From Duganella alba (GTDB taxonomy: Bacteria; Pseudomonadota; Gammaproteobacteria; Burkholderiales; Burkholderiaceae_D): a DNA stretch of 64,000 bases. The notes beneath the pieces were generated by a model, which was given only the letters and a program-made list of their open reading frames with translations, searched no databases and had not been told where the DNA came from. Shown here in pieces: positions 16,304 through 26,567 of the stretch. A program made the translations under genes and the position numbers. Each line of letters begins with the position of its first letter. Position 1 is the stretch's first letter. Where the stretch lies: assembly GCF_009674495.1 (NCBI RefSeq), contig NZ_WKJN01000007.1, forward strand, positions 62,001-126,000, in the 5' to 3' direction.

Positions 16304-19300
16304 TACACCAGCACCCGCTCGATGCCGCCGTCATTGGCGCGTTTCACGTATTCCGGCATCCAGTTTTCGCCCAGCAGATGCTTGGCGATCTCCACCACGA
16401 TGTAGTCGGCGGTGGTGCCGGCGTCTTCGCTGTAGCGCGACACGCCGCCCAGGCAAGCCGGGCAGCTGGTCAGGATCTTGACTTCGCCGTCGAAGCCATC
16501 GGCGCGCAGCTTGTCGGCGCCCTTGATGACTTCCTCTTCCTTGCGGAAGCGCACCTGCGTCGAGATGTCGGGACGCGCCACCATCAGCGTGCCCGAGTCG
16601 CCGCAGCAGCGGTCGTTCTTTTCGATCTTGACGTTGTCGTGCGTCTGGATCAGCGAGTTGACGGTCTTGGTCGCTTCCTGCAGCTTCATCGGCGTGTGGC
16701 ACGGCTCATGGTACATATAGCGCGTGCCGGTCACGCCTTCGAGCTTGACGCCCTTCTCGTTCAGATATTCGTGAATGTCCATGATGCGGCAGCCAGGGAA
16801 GATCTTGTCGAACTCGTAGGTGGCCAGCTGGTCGTAGCAGGTGCCGCACGAGACCAGCACGGTCTTGATGTCCAGATAGTTGAGCGTATTCGCCATGCGG
16901 TGGAACAGCACGCGGTTATCGGTCATCATCTTGTCGGCCTTGTCGTACTGGCCCGAGCCGCGTTGCGGATAACCGCAGCACAGATAGCCCGGCGGCAGCA
17001 CCGTCTGCACGCCCACTTCCCACAGCATGGCCTGGGTTGCCAGGCCCACTTGCGAGAACAGGCGCTCCGAGCCGCAGCCAGGGAAGTAGAACACCGCTTC
17101 CGTATCGGCCGTGGTCGCCTTCGGATTGCGGATGATCGGAATGACCTTGTCGTCTTCGATGTCCAGCAGCGCGCGCGCGGTTTTCTTCGGCAGGTTGCCC
17201 GGCATCTTCTTGTTGATGAAGTGGATCACCTGTTCGCGCACCGGCGGCTTGCCGACGGTCGGCGGCGGCGCCTTGGTCTGCTTCTTGGCGAATTTCTTCA
17301 GCAAATCATTGCCCAGGCGCTGCGCCTTGTAGCCGATGCCGATCATCGCCGCGCGGGTGGCGTTGATGGTGGCCGGATCGGTGGCGTTCAGGTAGAACAT
17401 GGCCGCCGCCTTGCCCGGATTGAAGGTCTTCTTGTCCATCTTGCGCAGCAGGTTGCGCATGTTCATCGACACGTCGCCGAAGTCGATGTTGACCGGACAG
17501 GGCGTCACGCACTTGTGGCAGACGGTGCAGTGATCGGCCACGTCCTCGAATTCTTCCCAGTGCTTGATCGAGATACCGCGGCGGGTCTGCTCTTCGTACA
17601 GGAAGGCTTCGATCAGCGACGAGGTCGCCAGGATCTTGTCGCGTGGCGAGTACAGCAGGTTGGCGCGCGGCACGTGGGTCGAGCACACCGGCTTGCACTT
17701 GCCGCAACGCAGACAGTCCTTGACGCTGTTGGCGATGGCGCCGATATCGCTCTGCTGCATGATCAGCGATTCGTGGCCCATCAGGCCGAACGACGGCGTG
17801 TAGGCGTTGGACAGGTCGGCCTCCATGCCGTCCAGGTTGAGCAGCTTGCCCTTGTTGAAGCGGCCTTCGGGATCGACGCGCAGCTTGTAGTCGCGGAACG
17901 GGCCGATTTCATCCTCGTTCAGGAATTCCAGCTTGGTGATGCCGATGCCGTGTTCGCCCGAGATCACGCCGTCCAGCGAACGCGCCAGCGTCATGATGCG
18001 CGCGACGGCCTGGTGCGCCAGTTGCAGCATCTCGTAGTGATCCGAGTTGACCGGCAGGTTGGTGTGGACGTTGCCGTCGCCGGCGTGCATGTGCAGCGCC
18101 ACGAACACGCGGCCACGCAGCACGCGCTTGTGGATGGCGGTGGCTTCGTCGAGGATCAGCTTGTAGGCGGCGCCGTTGAAGATCTGGCGCAGCTGGGCGC
18201 GGATTTCCTGCTTCCACGTGACGCGGATGGTGCGGTCCTGCACCACGTCGAACAGCGTGGCGTCCGGCTGCGTTTTCAGGCGCTCTTCGAACACCGGCAG
18301 CAGGCGGTTCATACCGTGATCGGCTAGTTCGGCGGTAATCGCCACCAGCGGCTTGTCCAGCTCGGCCAGCAGATAGGTCCAGCGCGCGTGCACCTGCGTC
18401 AGCAGCGCTTCCGCCTGCTGCTGACGGTCGCCCAGCATTTCGGCGTCGCCGACACTGTCGTCGGCATCGTCGCTCTTGCCGATCGGCAGATTGCCGGCGG
18501 CGAAGAAGGCTTGCAGTTCATCGACCAGTTGCAGCTTGTTCTTGATCGACAGCTCGATGTTGATGCGCTCGATGCCGTCGGTGTACTCGCCCATGCGGTT
18601 CAGCGGAATCACCACGTCTTCGTTGATCTTGAAGGCGTTGGTGTGCTTGGCGATGGCGGCGGTGCGGGCGCGGTCCAGCCAGAATTTCTTGCGCGTTTCC
18701 GGGCTGACGGCAACAAAGCCTTCGCCGACGCGGGTGTTGGCCAGGCGCACCACTTCCGAGGCGGCCAGCGCCACGGCGTTTTCATCGTCGCCGACGATGT
18801 CGCCGAACAGCGCCATCTTCGGCAGCACGCCGCGTTTCGATTTGGTGGCGTAGCCGACCGCGCGCAGGTAGCGCTCGTCCAGGTGCTCCAGGCCGGCCAG
18901 GCGCAGCGTGGCGAACTCTTCGCCCTTGGCTGGCAGACCGTCCAGGTAATCCTTGATTTCCACGATCGATGGAATCGCATCGCGCGCCTGGCCGAAGAAC
19001 TCCAGGCAGACGGTGCGGGTGAACTTCGGCATCTTGTGCAGAATCCAGCGGCCCGAGGTGATCAGGCCGTCGCAGCCTTCTTTCTGGATGCCCGGCAGGC
19101 CGGCCAGGAATTTGTCGGTGACGTCCTTGCCCAGCCCTTCCTTGCGGAACACGCGGCCGGCGATTTCCAGGAGCTCGGTCTTGAACGGCGCGCCCTTGGC
19201 TTCGCCCTTCGCGCTCGGATGGGTCCACTCCAGCTGGAAGCGGGCCAGCGGCGTATCGTGAATCTTCGACAGGTTGTGGTCGAGGCGCGTGACTTCCAGC

Positions 19301-20319
19301 CAGTCGCCGTTCGGATCGACCATGCGCCATGAGGCCAGGTTGTCCAGCGCCGTGCCCCACAGCACGGCCTTCTTGCCGCCCGCGTTCATGGCGATGTTGC
19401 CGCCGACGGTGGAGGCGTGCGCCGAGGTCGGATCGACCGCGAACACAAAGCCGGCCTTCTCGGCCGCTTCCGACACCTTGTTGGTGATGACGCCGGCGCC
19501 GGTGTAGATGGTCGCGTAGTCTTTTTGCAGGCCGGGCAGCACCTTCATTTCGACCGCGCCGATGTTGAGCAGCTTTTCGGTGTTGATGACGGCCGACATC
19601 GGCGTCAGCGGAATCGCGCCGCCGGTGTAGCCGGTGCCGCCGCCGCGCGGGATGATGGTCAGCCCCAGTTCGATACAGCCTTTGACCAGGCCGGCCATTT
19701 CCTCTTCGCTGTCCGGCGTCAGCACCACGAACGGATATTCGACGCGCCAGTCGGTGGCGTCGGTCACGTGCGAGATGCGCTTCATGCCATCGAAGCAGAT
19801 GTTGTGCTTGTCGGTGTAGCGGCCCAGCACCTTGTAGGTGCGCTTGCGCAGGTCGTACACCTGTTTGAATTCTTCGCCGAAGTCGGCCACGGCCTTGCCG
19901 GCCGCGCGCAGCAGCTTGGCGACATTGGCGCTGCGCTGGCGCGCGGCTTCGTCGGTCTGGGCTTCGCTGTCGTCGACGGTCAGGCGGCGCTTGTCCACCT
20001 CGGCCAGACGGTGATGCAGCGCGTTGATCAGTTCCTGGCGGCGTTTCGGGTTATCCAGCAGGTCGTCCTGCAGATACGGATTGCGGCGCACCGCCCAGAT
20101 ATCGCCCAGCACCTCGTACAGCATGCGCGCCGAACGGCCGGTCTGGCGTGCGCCGCGCAGCGCATCCAGCAAGCTCCACGACTCCTCGCCCAGCAGCCGA
20201 ATCACGATCTCGCGATCGGAAAACGACGTGTAGTTATAAGGAATTTCCCGCAGGCGCGTGGCCTCCGGACCGTGAGGCGTTTCCGCCAGCAGAGCTTGAA
20301 TTTGTGCAGGGGCGTTCAT
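16303..20319 (-). CDS. Giant FAD/FMN-binding and Fe-S oxidoreductase (DUF3683; GlcD–GlcF-like fusion)
   Basis: A 1338-residue fusion. An N-terminal DUF3683 region (about 1-170) precedes a PCMH-type FAD domain ([17 protein letters not shown], near residue 225) and the D-lactate/glycolate-dehydrogenase C-domain. Two 4Fe-4S motifs follow: [12 protein letters not shown] near residue 870 and [12 protein letters not shown] near 931. Then two CCG domains with CCGYPQRG (about 1115), SCGTCYDQ (1158), EPCHTPMK (1206) and CCGDSGTL (1240). It probably oxidises a 2-hydroxy acid and passes electrons to the quinone pool or a cytochrome. ATG at 20319 chosen; a longer reading to 20355 adds residues unlike the family. 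Confidence 0.93.
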   Translation of the reverse strand: MNAPAQIQALLAETPHGPEATRLREIPYNYTSFSDREIVIRLLGEESWSLLDALRGARQTGRSARMLYEVLGDIWAVRRNPYLQDDLLDNPKRRQELINALHHRLAEVDKRRLTVDDSEAQTDEAARQRSANVAKLLRAAGKAVADFGEEFKQVYDLRKRTYKVLGRYTDKHNICFDGMKRISHVTDATDWRVEYPFVVLTPDSEEEMAGLVKGCIELGLTIIPRGGGTGYTGGAIPLTPMSAVINTEKLLNIGAVEMKVLPGLQKDYATIYTGAGVITNKVSEAAEKAGFVFAVDPTSAHASTVGGNIAMNAGGKKAVLWGTALDNLASWRMVDPNGDWLEVTRLDHNLSKIHDTPLARFQLEWTHPSAKGEAKGAPFKTELLEIAGRVFRKEGLGKDVTDKFLAGLPGIQKEGCDGLITSGRWILHKMPKFTRTVCLEFFGQARDAIPSIVEIKDYLDGLPAKGEEFATLRLAGLEHLDERYLRAVGYATKSKRGVLPKMALFGDIVGDDENAVALAASEVVRLANTRVGEGFVAVSPETRKKFWLDRARTAAIAKHTNAFKINEDVVIPLNRMGEYTDGIERINIELSIKNKLQLVDELQAFFAAGNLPIGKSDDADDSVGDAEMLGDRQQQAEALLTQVHARWTYLLAELDKPLVAITAELADHGMNRLLPVFEERLKTQPDATLFDVVQDRTIRVTWKQEIRAQLRQIFNGAAYKLILDEATAIHKRVLRGRVFVALHMHAGDGNVHTNLPVNSDHYEMLQLAHQAVARIMTLARSLDGVISGEHGIGITKLEFLNEDEIGPFRDYKLRVDPEGRFNKGKLLNLDGMEADLSNAYTPSFGLMGHESLIMQQSDIGAIANSVKDCLRCGKCKPVCSTHVPRANLLYSPRDKILATSSLIEAFLYEEQTRRGISIKHWEEFEDVADHCTVCHKCVTPCPVNIDFGDVSMNMRNLLRKMDKKTFNPGKAAAMFYLNATDPATINATRAAMIGIGYKAQRLGNDLLKKFAKKQTKAPPPTVGKPPVREQVIHFINKKMPGNLPKKTARALLDIEDDKVIPIIRNPKATTADTEAVFYFPGCGSERLFSQVGLATQAMLWEVGVQTVLPPGYLCCGYPQRGSGQYDKADKMMTDNRVLFHRMANTLNYLDIKTVLVSCGTCYDQLATYEFDKIFPGCRIMDIHEYLNEKGVKLEGVTGTRYMYHEPCHTPMKLQEATKTVNSLIQTHDNVKIEKNDRCCGDSGTLMVARPDISTQVRFRKEEEVIKGADKLRADGFDGEVKILTSCPACLGGVSRYSEDAGTTADYIVVEIAKHLLGENWMPEYVKRANDGGIERVLV

Positions 20320-20502
20320 TATGCAGGGACTATAGACAGACACCGGGAGGATCATTCTAGCCTATTGCAGCGCACCACGCGGGAACAGCCTTAGGCCGCC
20401 GAGGGACTCTGCAAGGGTGCAAAAACCGGCAAAAATTCGAAAATAGCCCCGTCACCGCGCAATAAGATGCCAAATCAACGCATCACACTGAATGAAATTT
20501 AT

Positions 20503-20516
20503 GCATAAGCTTATGC
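20503..20516. promoter_or_regulatory. 14-bp perfect palindrome upstream of the oxidoreductase operon
   Basis: GCATAAGCTTATGC is a perfect palindrome lying 184 bases upstream of the oxidoreductase start and 25 bases past the yqaA stop. It is not followed by a T-run, so an operator is more likely than a terminator. No regulator can be assigned. Confidence 0.35.
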
Positions 20517-20540
20517 GGCAAGAGGATAACTTGCACCAAA

Positions 20541-21032
20541 TTAGCCCAGCATTTGTCCGATTCGGTGCCACACGCCGTCCGGCACGTACAACAGCAGCGT
20601 GGTCATGGTGATGTAGCGCAGCAGCTTGCCGATGGCCATGTAGGCCAGGCTGGGCCAGAACGGCAGCCGCAGCCAGCCGCCCAGGGTGCACAGCGGATCG
20701 CCGATGCCGGGCACCCAGGCCAGCAGCATGGTCTTGGCGCCATAGCGCTCCAGCCAGTGGAACCAGCGGCTCTTGCGCTCCTTGGCGAAGCTCTGCTTGG
20801 CCTGCCAGCCCATGTAGTAATCGATGGCGCCGCCCAGCGTGTTGCCGACGGTGGCGACGCCGATCACGCTCCAGAACATCGCCGGGTTGGCCTTGATGAC
20901 GGCAAACACCGCCGGCTCCGAACCCAGCGGCACCAGCGTGGCCGAGACCAGGCTGATGATGAAGACCGATGTCAGGCCTACCTCGGGCGCGGCGAGCACA
21001 TGCAGCAGCCAGGTAATTGCGGATTCGATCAT
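20541..21032 (-). CDS. YqaA family (VTT/DedA-like) membrane protein
   Basis: A 163-residue inner-membrane protein of the YqaA branch of the SNARE-associated/DedA superfamily. It has hydrophobic segments at VGLTSVFIISLVSATLVPLG, MFWSVIGVATVGNTLGGAID and near the C-terminus (ITMTTLLLYV), and the family block GNTLGGAIDYYMGW and AWVPGIGDPLCTLGGWLRLP. DedA-family proteins are linked to lipid scrambling and membrane homeostasis; the role of YqaA itself is unclear. Divergent from ilvA. Confidence 0.88.
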   Translation of the reverse strand: MIESAITWLLHVLAAPEVGLTSVFIISLVSATLVPLGSEPAVFAVIKANPAMFWSVIGVATVGNTLGGAIDYYMGWQAKQSFAKERKSRWFHWLERYGAKTMLLAWVPGIGDPLCTLGGWLRLPFWPSLAYMAIGKLLRYITMTTLLLYVPDGVWHRIGQMLG

Positions 21033-21062
21033 TGTTTATTGGGTGTAGGGCAAAGGTGCCAT

Positions 21063-21068
21063 TATAAT
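21063..21068 (+). promoter_or_regulatory. Candidate -10 box for ilvA (shared with divergent yqaA)
   Basis: TATAAT inside the palindrome ATTATAAT (21061-21068), so a -10 is readable on both strands between the divergent genes. Upstream TTGGGT (21039-21044) is a weak -35 at 18-base spacing for the plus strand. Confidence 0.45.
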
Positions 21069-21196
21069 GATCCGCACACCGCACGATTGAACAGTCCGAT
21101 CCGAGCCCACCCGCCAAGGATCTGCGCCCCTGCTCCACCCGGTCACCCGCCGGATAGTTAGCATCGAAGCCCTCCGAATCACTTTGCTTGCATACC

Positions 21197-22732
21197 ATGA
21201 CGACCGACTATCTGAAGAAAGTACTGACCGCGCGCGTCTACGACGTCGCTGATGAAACCCCGCTGGAACTCGCGCCGACCCTGTCGCAGCGCTTCGAGAA
21301 CCGAATTTTTTTCAAGCGCGAGGACATGCAGAGCGTGTTCAGCTTCAAGATTCGCGGCGCCTACAACAAGATGGCCCACCTGACCGACGCGCAGCGCAAG
21401 CGCGGCGTGATCTGCGCCTCGGCCGGCAACCACGCCCAGGGCGTGGCGCTGTCCGCCGCCCGCATGGGCTGCCGCGCCGTCATCGTGATGCCGACCACCA
21501 CGCCGCAGGTGAAAGTGGATGCGGTCAAGGCGCGCGGCGGTGCCGATGTCGAGGTGGTGCTGCACGGCGAGTCCTACACCGACGCCTACAACCACGCGCT
21601 GACGCTGGAAAAAGAACAGAAGCTGACCTTCGTCCACCCGTTCGACGATCCGGACGTGATCGCCGGCCAGGGCACCATCGGCATGGAAATCCTGCGCCAG
21701 CATTCCGGCCCGATCCACGCCATCTTCGTGCCGATCGGCGGCGGCGGCCTGATCTCCGGCATTGCCGCATACATCAAACAGATCCGCCCGGACATCAAGA
21801 TCATCGGCGTGCAGTCGCTGGATTCCGACGCCATGGCGCGCAGCCTGAAGGCCGGCGAACGCGTCACGCTGACCGATGTCGGCCTGTTCGCCGACGGCAC
21901 CGCCGTGCGCCTGGCCGGCGAGGAAACCTTCCGCCTGGCGCAGCTGTACGTGGACGACGTGATCCTGGTCGACACCGACGCCATCAGCGCCGCCATCAAG
22001 GATGTGTTCACCGATACGCGCAGCATCCTGGAGCCGTCCGGCGCGCTGTCGATTGCCGGCGCCAAGGCCTACATCGAACGCGCCGCGCTGACCAAGGACC
22101 CGATCAAGAACGAAACGCTGATCACCATCGCCAGCGGCGCCAACATGAACTTCGACCGTCTGCGCTTCGTGGCCGAGCGCGCCGAGCTGGGCGAAGCGCG
22201 CGAGGCGCTGTTCGCGGTGACCTTGCCGGAGCAGCGCGGCAGCTTCAAGCGCCTGTGCCAGCTGGTGGGCGCGCGCAACGTCACCGAGTTTACCTACCGC
22301 ATCAGCGACAAGGACGATGCGCACGTGTTCTGCGGCGTGCAGATCGCCGACCGCAACGAATCCGGCGCGCTGACCCGCCGCTTCGAGGAGCACGGCTTCA
22401 AGGCGCTGGACCTGACCCATGACGAGCTGGCCAAGACCCACTTGCGCCACCTGGTCGGCGGCAAGAGCGCGCTGGCGGACAACGAGCTGCTGTACCGCTT
22501 CGAGTTCCCGGAGCGTCCCGGCGCGCTGATGCGCTTCCTGGATTCGATGGCGCCGAACTGGAATATCTCGCTGTGCCACTACCGCAGCCAGGGCGGCGAC
22601 GTCGGTCGCATCGTCATCGGCCTGCAGGTGCCGCCGGAGGAAATGAGCGACTTCGCCCAGTTCCTGGCAACCCTGGGCTACCGCTACTGGGATGAAAGCC
22701 TGAACCCGGTCTACAAGCTGTTCCTGGGCTGA
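21197..22732 (+). CDS. ilvA: Threonine ammonia-lyase, biosynthetic (threonine deaminase)
   Basis: A 511-residue PLP enzyme converting threonine to 2-oxobutanoate, the first committed step of isoleucine synthesis. The PLP lysine is in FSFKIRGAYNKM near residue 51; the cofactor-binding loops are SAGNHAQGVAL and IGGGGLISGIAAY. The C-terminal part (about 325-511) holds two ACT-like regulatory domains (LPEQRGSFKRLCQLV and FPERPGALMRFLDSM), the long, isoleucine-feedback-regulated form. ATG at 21197 was chosen over a TTG at 21188. The stop codon TGACCCCGCA leads straight into a palindromic repeat. Confidence 0.97.
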   Translation: MTTDYLKKVLTARVYDVADETPLELAPTLSQRFENRIFFKREDMQSVFSFKIRGAYNKMAHLTDAQRKRGVICASAGNHAQGVALSAARMGCRAVIVMPTTTPQVKVDAVKARGGADVEVVLHGESYTDAYNHALTLEKEQKLTFVHPFDDPDVIAGQGTIGMEILRQHSGPIHAIFVPIGGGGLISGIAAYIKQIRPDIKIIGVQSLDSDAMARSLKAGERVTLTDVGLFADGTAVRLAGEETFRLAQLYVDDVILVDTDAISAAIKDVFTDTRSILEPSGALSIAGAKAYIERAALTKDPIKNETLITIASGANMNFDRLRFVAERAELGEAREALFAVTLPEQRGSFKRLCQLVGARNVTEFTYRISDKDDAHVFCGVQIADRNESGALTRRFEEHGFKALDLTHDELAKTHLRHLVGGKSALADNELLYRFEFPERPGALMRFLDSMAPNWNISLCHYRSQGGDVGRIVIGLQVPPEEMSDFAQFLATLGYRYWDESLNPVYKLFLG

Positions 22733-22815
22733 CCCCGCAACCTTCAGCGGCAAAGCCAGCGTGACCACTTAGGGGTCGGACCCGCAGGGTCCGACCCCAC
22801 CTTGCGTTGGGGTAA
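22733..22815 (+). repeat. 3'-end palindromic repeat, copy B (diverged)
   Basis: Starts at the ilvA stop with ACCCCGCA. The core inverted repeat GGGGTCGGACCC (22772-22783), GCA, GGGTCCGACCCC (22787-22798) is perfect; its variable stem pair is G-C where the other copies have A-T or T-A. The tail GTTGGGGTAAAAGC matches the other copies. Confidence 0.75.
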
Positions 22816-22893
22816 AAGCCCGCGCACGGTTGAAAGCACCTCCGCCACAATCTTAATATAATTACATCTGGTTATCTTAAGGGCGGGAGAGCC

Positions 22894-23544
22894 ATGTCGA
22901 CCGATATGCAGTTTTCAAGCAACTACCAGGATCTCAGCAATTCCTCCGGCGTCGACGCCGGCTTCCAGTTCGAGTTCTACTGCCAGCGCTGCAACGACCG
23001 CTGGCGCACCCGTTTTGAACCCTACCGCAGCGGCCAGGCCTCGGGCTGGGTGCAGAAAGGCGCCAGCCTGTTTGGCGGCCTGCTCGGCAGCGCCAGCAGT
23101 GTGCTGAACGGCGTGGCCGAAGCCGGCTGGCACAGCGCCCGCGACGACGCCTTCACCGGCGCCGTAGCCGCCGGCAAGGCCCACTTCAACCGCTGCGGCG
23201 ATTGCCACCGTTACGTGTGCAGCCCGTGCTTCGACAGCGCCAACGGCCTGTGCTTCAATTGCGCCCCCAACGTCAACGTCGCCATCACCCGCGCCCGCGC
23301 GCAGGGCGAAGTGCAAGGCGCGTCCGAACTGGCCACCGAGGAAGGCAAGACGCGCGGCGCGCAGCGCAACGTCACGCAAACGATGCAGCTGGTGTGCCCG
23401 GAGTGCCGCACGGAGACCCACGGCGCCAAGTTTTGCCCCGAGTGCGGCCACAAGACCGCGCAGCAGGTCGCGTGCAGCGCGTGCTCGACCATGCTGGAAC
23501 CGGGTACCAAGTTTTGCACCGATTGCGGCCAGCGCCAGGCGTGA
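22894..23544 (+). CDS. Multi-zinc-ribbon protein, unknown
   Basis: A 216-residue soluble protein with several zinc-binding Cys pairs: CQRC at residues 30-33, a cluster CGDCHRYVCSPC plus CFNC near 100-125, and two C-terminal ribbons CPECRTETHGAKFCPECG and CSACSTMLEPGTKFCTDCG (double zinc ribbon). Between the first two is a glycine-rich hydrophobic segment (GASLFGGLLGSASSVLNGVA). I cannot assign a function; double zinc ribbons often mediate protein or nucleic-acid contacts. Preceded by GGGCGGGAGAGCC as ribosome site. Confidence 0.85.
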   Translation: MSTDMQFSSNYQDLSNSSGVDAGFQFEFYCQRCNDRWRTRFEPYRSGQASGWVQKGASLFGGLLGSASSVLNGVAEAGWHSARDDAFTGAVAAGKAHFNRCGDCHRYVCSPCFDSANGLCFNCAPNVNVAITRARAQGEVQGASELATEEGKTRGAQRNVTQTMQLVCPECRTETHGAKFCPECGHKTAQQVACSACSTMLEPGTKFCTDCGQRQA

Positions 23545-23605
23545 GCGCAGCCCGAGTGCCGCGCCCGCGTTACAATGACGCTTACTCCATTTCGCTCCAC
23601 GCACC

Positions 23606-24439
23606 ATGACCAATTCCGCCGACCAGTCCCCGCTGGGGAAAACCTCCGCCTACCGCACCGATTACGCGCCGGAACTGCTGTTCCCGATTCCGCGCCAGGG
23701 CAAACGCGACGAGCTGGGCTTGTCGGGGACGATGCCGTTCTTCGGCGTCGATATCTGGAACGCGTATGAAATCTCGTGGCTGAACCAGCGCGGCAAGCCG
23801 CAGGTGGCGATCGCCCGCGTGACTTTCCCGTCCGATTCGCCGAACATCATCGAATCGAAGTCGTTCAAGCTGTACCTGAACTCCTTCAACCAGACCAAGC
23901 TCGACAGCGTGGCCGCGCTGAAGATGCTGCTGCAACAGGATCTGTCCGACGCGGCCGGCGCCAGCGTCCACATCACGCTGACCCAGCCGGAAGAATTCGG
24001 CATGATCGCCATGGGCGAACTGGATGGCCTGCTGCTGGACCGCCTTGACATCGAGGTCGACAACTACAGCCCGTCGCCGGACATCCTGAAGGCCGCGCTC
24101 GATGAAGAGCCGGTCGAAGAGAAGCTGGTGTCGCACCTGCTGAAATCGAACTGCCTGGTCACCGGCCAGCCGGACTGGGCCGGCGTGCAGATCCATTACA
24201 GCGGTCCGCAGATCGACCAGGAAAGCCTGCTGAAATACCTGATTGGCTTCCGCGAGCACAACGAATTCCACGAGCAGTGCGTGGAGCGCATTTTTGTCGA
24301 CATCCTGCGCCAGTGCCAGCCGCAGCAGCTGGCCGTGTACGCGCGCTACACCCGCCGTGGCGGGCTGGACATCAACCCGTGGCGCAGCAACTTCAGCACC
24401 GCGCAGAAACCGCCGAACCTGCGCGGCGCCCGCCAGTAA
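23606..24439 (+). CDS. queF: NADPH-dependent 7-cyano-7-deazaguanine reductase
   Basis: A 277-residue nitrile reductase making preQ1 from preQ0 in queuosine synthesis. This is the long, bimodular E. coli-like type: the QueF motif [15 protein letters not shown] lies near residue 90, and the catalytic Cys is in [17 protein letters not shown] near residue 190, with HEQCVERIF and [18 protein letters not shown] near the C-terminus. Stops one base before the stop of the convergent SDR gene. Confidence 0.97.
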   Translation: MTNSADQSPLGKTSAYRTDYAPELLFPIPRQGKRDELGLSGTMPFFGVDIWNAYEISWLNQRGKPQVAIARVTFPSDSPNIIESKSFKLYLNSFNQTKLDSVAALKMLLQQDLSDAAGASVHITLTQPEEFGMIAMGELDGLLLDRLDIEVDNYSPSPDILKAALDEEPVEEKLVSHLLKSNCLVTGQPDWAGVQIHYSGPQIDQESLLKYLIGFREHNEFHEQCVERIFVDILRQCQPQQLAVYARYTRRGGLDINPWRSNFSTAQKPPNLRGARQ

Positions 24440-25276
24440 TCAGGCCGGAAAGTCGGTCGAGAAGGCCAGGTCTTTCTGCGCCTCCAGTTCCGCCAGCCGC
24501 GCCGACAGCGCGCGCTGCATGGCGGTATAGGCATCGCTGCCCAGCGCCAGCCGTTTCGGCGCCGGCTGCTGGTCCACGCTGGCGATCATGAGTTCCACCA
24601 TCCTGGCCGGATCGCCCGGCGGCACCGCCTTGCGCTCTTCGAGCATGCGGCGCGCCATGCTGGCCGGCGTGCCGTCGTAGGCGGCGATGCGCGGCGCCAG
24701 TTGCGAGCTGCCGTAGCGGAACTCGGTGCGCGCGCCGCCCGGCTCGACGATGGTGACGCCGATGCCAAAGCCGGCCACCTCCTGCTGCAAGGCGTCGGCA
24801 AAGCCTTCGATGCCCCACTTGCCGGCGTGGTACAGCGACGCGCCGGGAAACGCCGCCTGCCCGCCCACGGTGGAGATTTGCAGGATGCGGCCGCCGCCCT
24901 GCGCGCGCAGATGCGGCAGCACCGCGCGCGCCACCTGGATCGAGCCGATCAGGTTGGTCTGGATCTGCTGCGTGATCTGCTCGTCGGTCACTTCTTCGGC
25001 CGCGCCGAACAAGCCATAGCCGGCGTTGTTGACCACCACGTCAATGCGACCCAGGGCGGCAACCGCCGCGTCGACCACGCCGCGGATGGCCGGCGTGTCG
25101 GTAACGTCGAGGCGGGCCAGCCACAGCTGGTCGCCGTAGCGCGCTTTCAGGTCGTCCACGCTGGACAGGGTGCGGACGGTGCCGGCAACGCGCTCGCCGC
25201 GCGCCAGCAGTTGCTCGCTCATATGGCGGCCGAAGCCGCTGCTGATGCCGGTGATCAGCCAGGTACGTTGTGTCAT
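24440..25276 (-). CDS. Short-chain dehydrogenase/reductase (SDR)
   Basis: A 278-residue classical SDR. The NAD(P)-binding motif is TGISSGFG at residues 9-16, NNAGYG follows near residue 85, and the catalytic set includes Ser in QISTVGGQ and YHAGK (YxxxK) near residue 155. Arg in VRTLSS after the second strand suggests NADP(H). Substrate is unknown. Divergent from an AraC regulator, a common regulator/target arrangement; the 90-base gap between them would hold both promoters. Confidence 0.92.
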   Translation of the reverse strand: MTQRTWLITGISSGFGRHMSEQLLARGERVAGTVRTLSSVDDLKARYGDQLWLARLDVTDTPAIRGVVDAAVAALGRIDVVVNNAGYGLFGAAEEVTDEQITQQIQTNLIGSIQVARAVLPHLRAQGGGRILQISTVGGQAAFPGASLYHAGKWGIEGFADALQQEVAGFGIGVTIVEPGGARTEFRYGSSQLAPRIAAYDGTPASMARRMLEERKAVPPGDPARMVELMIASVDQQPAPKRLALGSDAYTAMQRALSARLAELEAQKDLAFSTDFPA

Positions 25277-25366
25277 GGGTAGCTCCTGTGAAAACACCAC
25301 GATAGCGTGCGCCGTCCAGACTTTGAATGCTTGAAAGTCGGTCTTTCATGCGTAATAATCCAATCC

Positions 25367-26284
25367 ATGCAAGATGATCCCCTGTCAGATGTCCTGCGCC
25401 TCGTCAGCGCGCACTCGGTGGTTTCCGGCGGCCTGGCTGCGGGCGGCGCATGGGCGATCGCCTTTCCCGCCGTCGGCACCATCAACTTTTTCGGCATCCT
25501 GCGCGGCAGCTGCTGGCTGATCCACGAAGGCGAAGCGCCGCAGCGCATCGGCGCCGGCGACATCTTCCTGCGCTCGGCGCACCGCAAGCTGGTGCTGTGC
25601 AGCGATCCCGGCGCCACGCCGGTCGACCTGTACACCGTGGTGACCAACAAGGCGAACGGCATCAGCCAGCTCGGCGACGGCGACGATTTCTTCATGCTTG
25701 GCGGTAAAGTCGCGCTGGACGCGGTCAGCGGCAAGCTGCTGCTCGACGCCCTGCCGGCCACGCTGCACATCCGCGCCGGGACGCCGCACGCCGCCGGCAT
25801 GCAATGGCTGCTGCGACAGATCGTGCAGGAGCAGGCCACCGCCCTGCCCGGCACGGCGGCGGCCTCGGCGCAGCTGGTACACCTGTTGTTCATTCAGATC
25901 CTGCGCGCCCACGTGGCCGACGCCGGACCGGGCGCGGCCAGCTGGCTGCGGGCCGCCAGCGACCGCCGCCTGGCGCCGGTGTTGAGCATGCTGCATGCGG
26001 AGCCGGGCCGCGGCTGGCAACTGGCCGAGCTGGCCGACGCGGCCGGTATGTCGCGCGCCAGCTTCGCCGCGCATTTCAAGGCGGTGGCCGGAGTGGCGCC
26101 GCTGGCCTACCTGGCGCAATGGCGCATGCGGCTGGCCGAGCGCGCGCTGCGCAGCGAAGCGGTCACCATCGCCGTGCTGGCGCAGCGGCTGGGCTACAGT
26201 TCCGAAAGCGCGTTCAGCAATGCCTTCAAACGTTTGATTGGCGTCGCCCCCAAACACTACCGAAACGCCCAATCAGGCGTATGA
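25367..26284 (+). CDS. AraC-family transcriptional regulator with cupin-type sensor
   Basis: A 305-residue regulator. The N-terminal half is a cupin-like ligand domain of the AraC_binding_2/Cupin_6 kind (GSCWLIHEGEAPQRIGAGDI). The C-terminal AraC DNA-binding domain (about 205-300) shows both helix-turn-helix parts: WQLAELADAAGMSRASFAAH and IAVLAQRLGYSSESAFSNAF, then FKRLIGVAPKHYR. It diverges from the SDR gene, its most likely target. Ligand unknown. Confidence 0.92.
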   Translation: MQDDPLSDVLRLVSAHSVVSGGLAAGGAWAIAFPAVGTINFFGILRGSCWLIHEGEAPQRIGAGDIFLRSAHRKLVLCSDPGATPVDLYTVVTNKANGISQLGDGDDFFMLGGKVALDAVSGKLLLDALPATLHIRAGTPHAAGMQWLLRQIVQEQATALPGTAAASAQLVHLLFIQILRAHVADAGPGAASWLRAASDRRLAPVLSMLHAEPGRGWQLAELADAAGMSRASFAAHFKAVAGVAPLAYLAQWRMRLAERALRSEAVTIAVLAQRLGYSSESAFSNAFKRLIGVAPKHYRNAQSGV

Positions 26285-26493
26285 TGTGATCTACAACGCC
26301 TGTTGCTACGCCAGCTGGTGTTGCCGGCGCGAAAACGACAAAAAACGGCGAAATGCCCCGGCTTCTGGCGAAAAACCGGCGTTTTTCACGATTTCTAATC
26401 AGAAATAGCGATTCTTTCTTTAGTGCATTTTTAACAGCCTGTGGCTGCGCCCGGTTCGGGCATAAACGCAACGTCGGCATGAGCGATTTCATG

Positions 26494-26521
26494 TTACATG
26501 GCGCAGAAACCAGCCTATAAT
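26494..26521 (+). promoter_or_regulatory. Predicted sigma-70 promoter of ptsN–hprK–rapZ
   Basis: -35 TTACAT (26494-26499), 16-base spacer, perfect -10 TATAAT (26516-26521), about 47 bases before the ptsN start. The rest of the 283-base gap 26285-26567 holds nothing that I can identify. Confidence 0.6.
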
Positions 26522-26567
26522 TCTGCTCGCGTGCCACCCTTGTGCGGTGCAACATTACATTCGTATT

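Noticed and set aside
21075-21196. Possible attenuator leader peptide for ilvA
   Set aside because: The 120-base leader has no short reading frame rich in Ile/Val/Leu codons and no terminator hairpin with a T-run.
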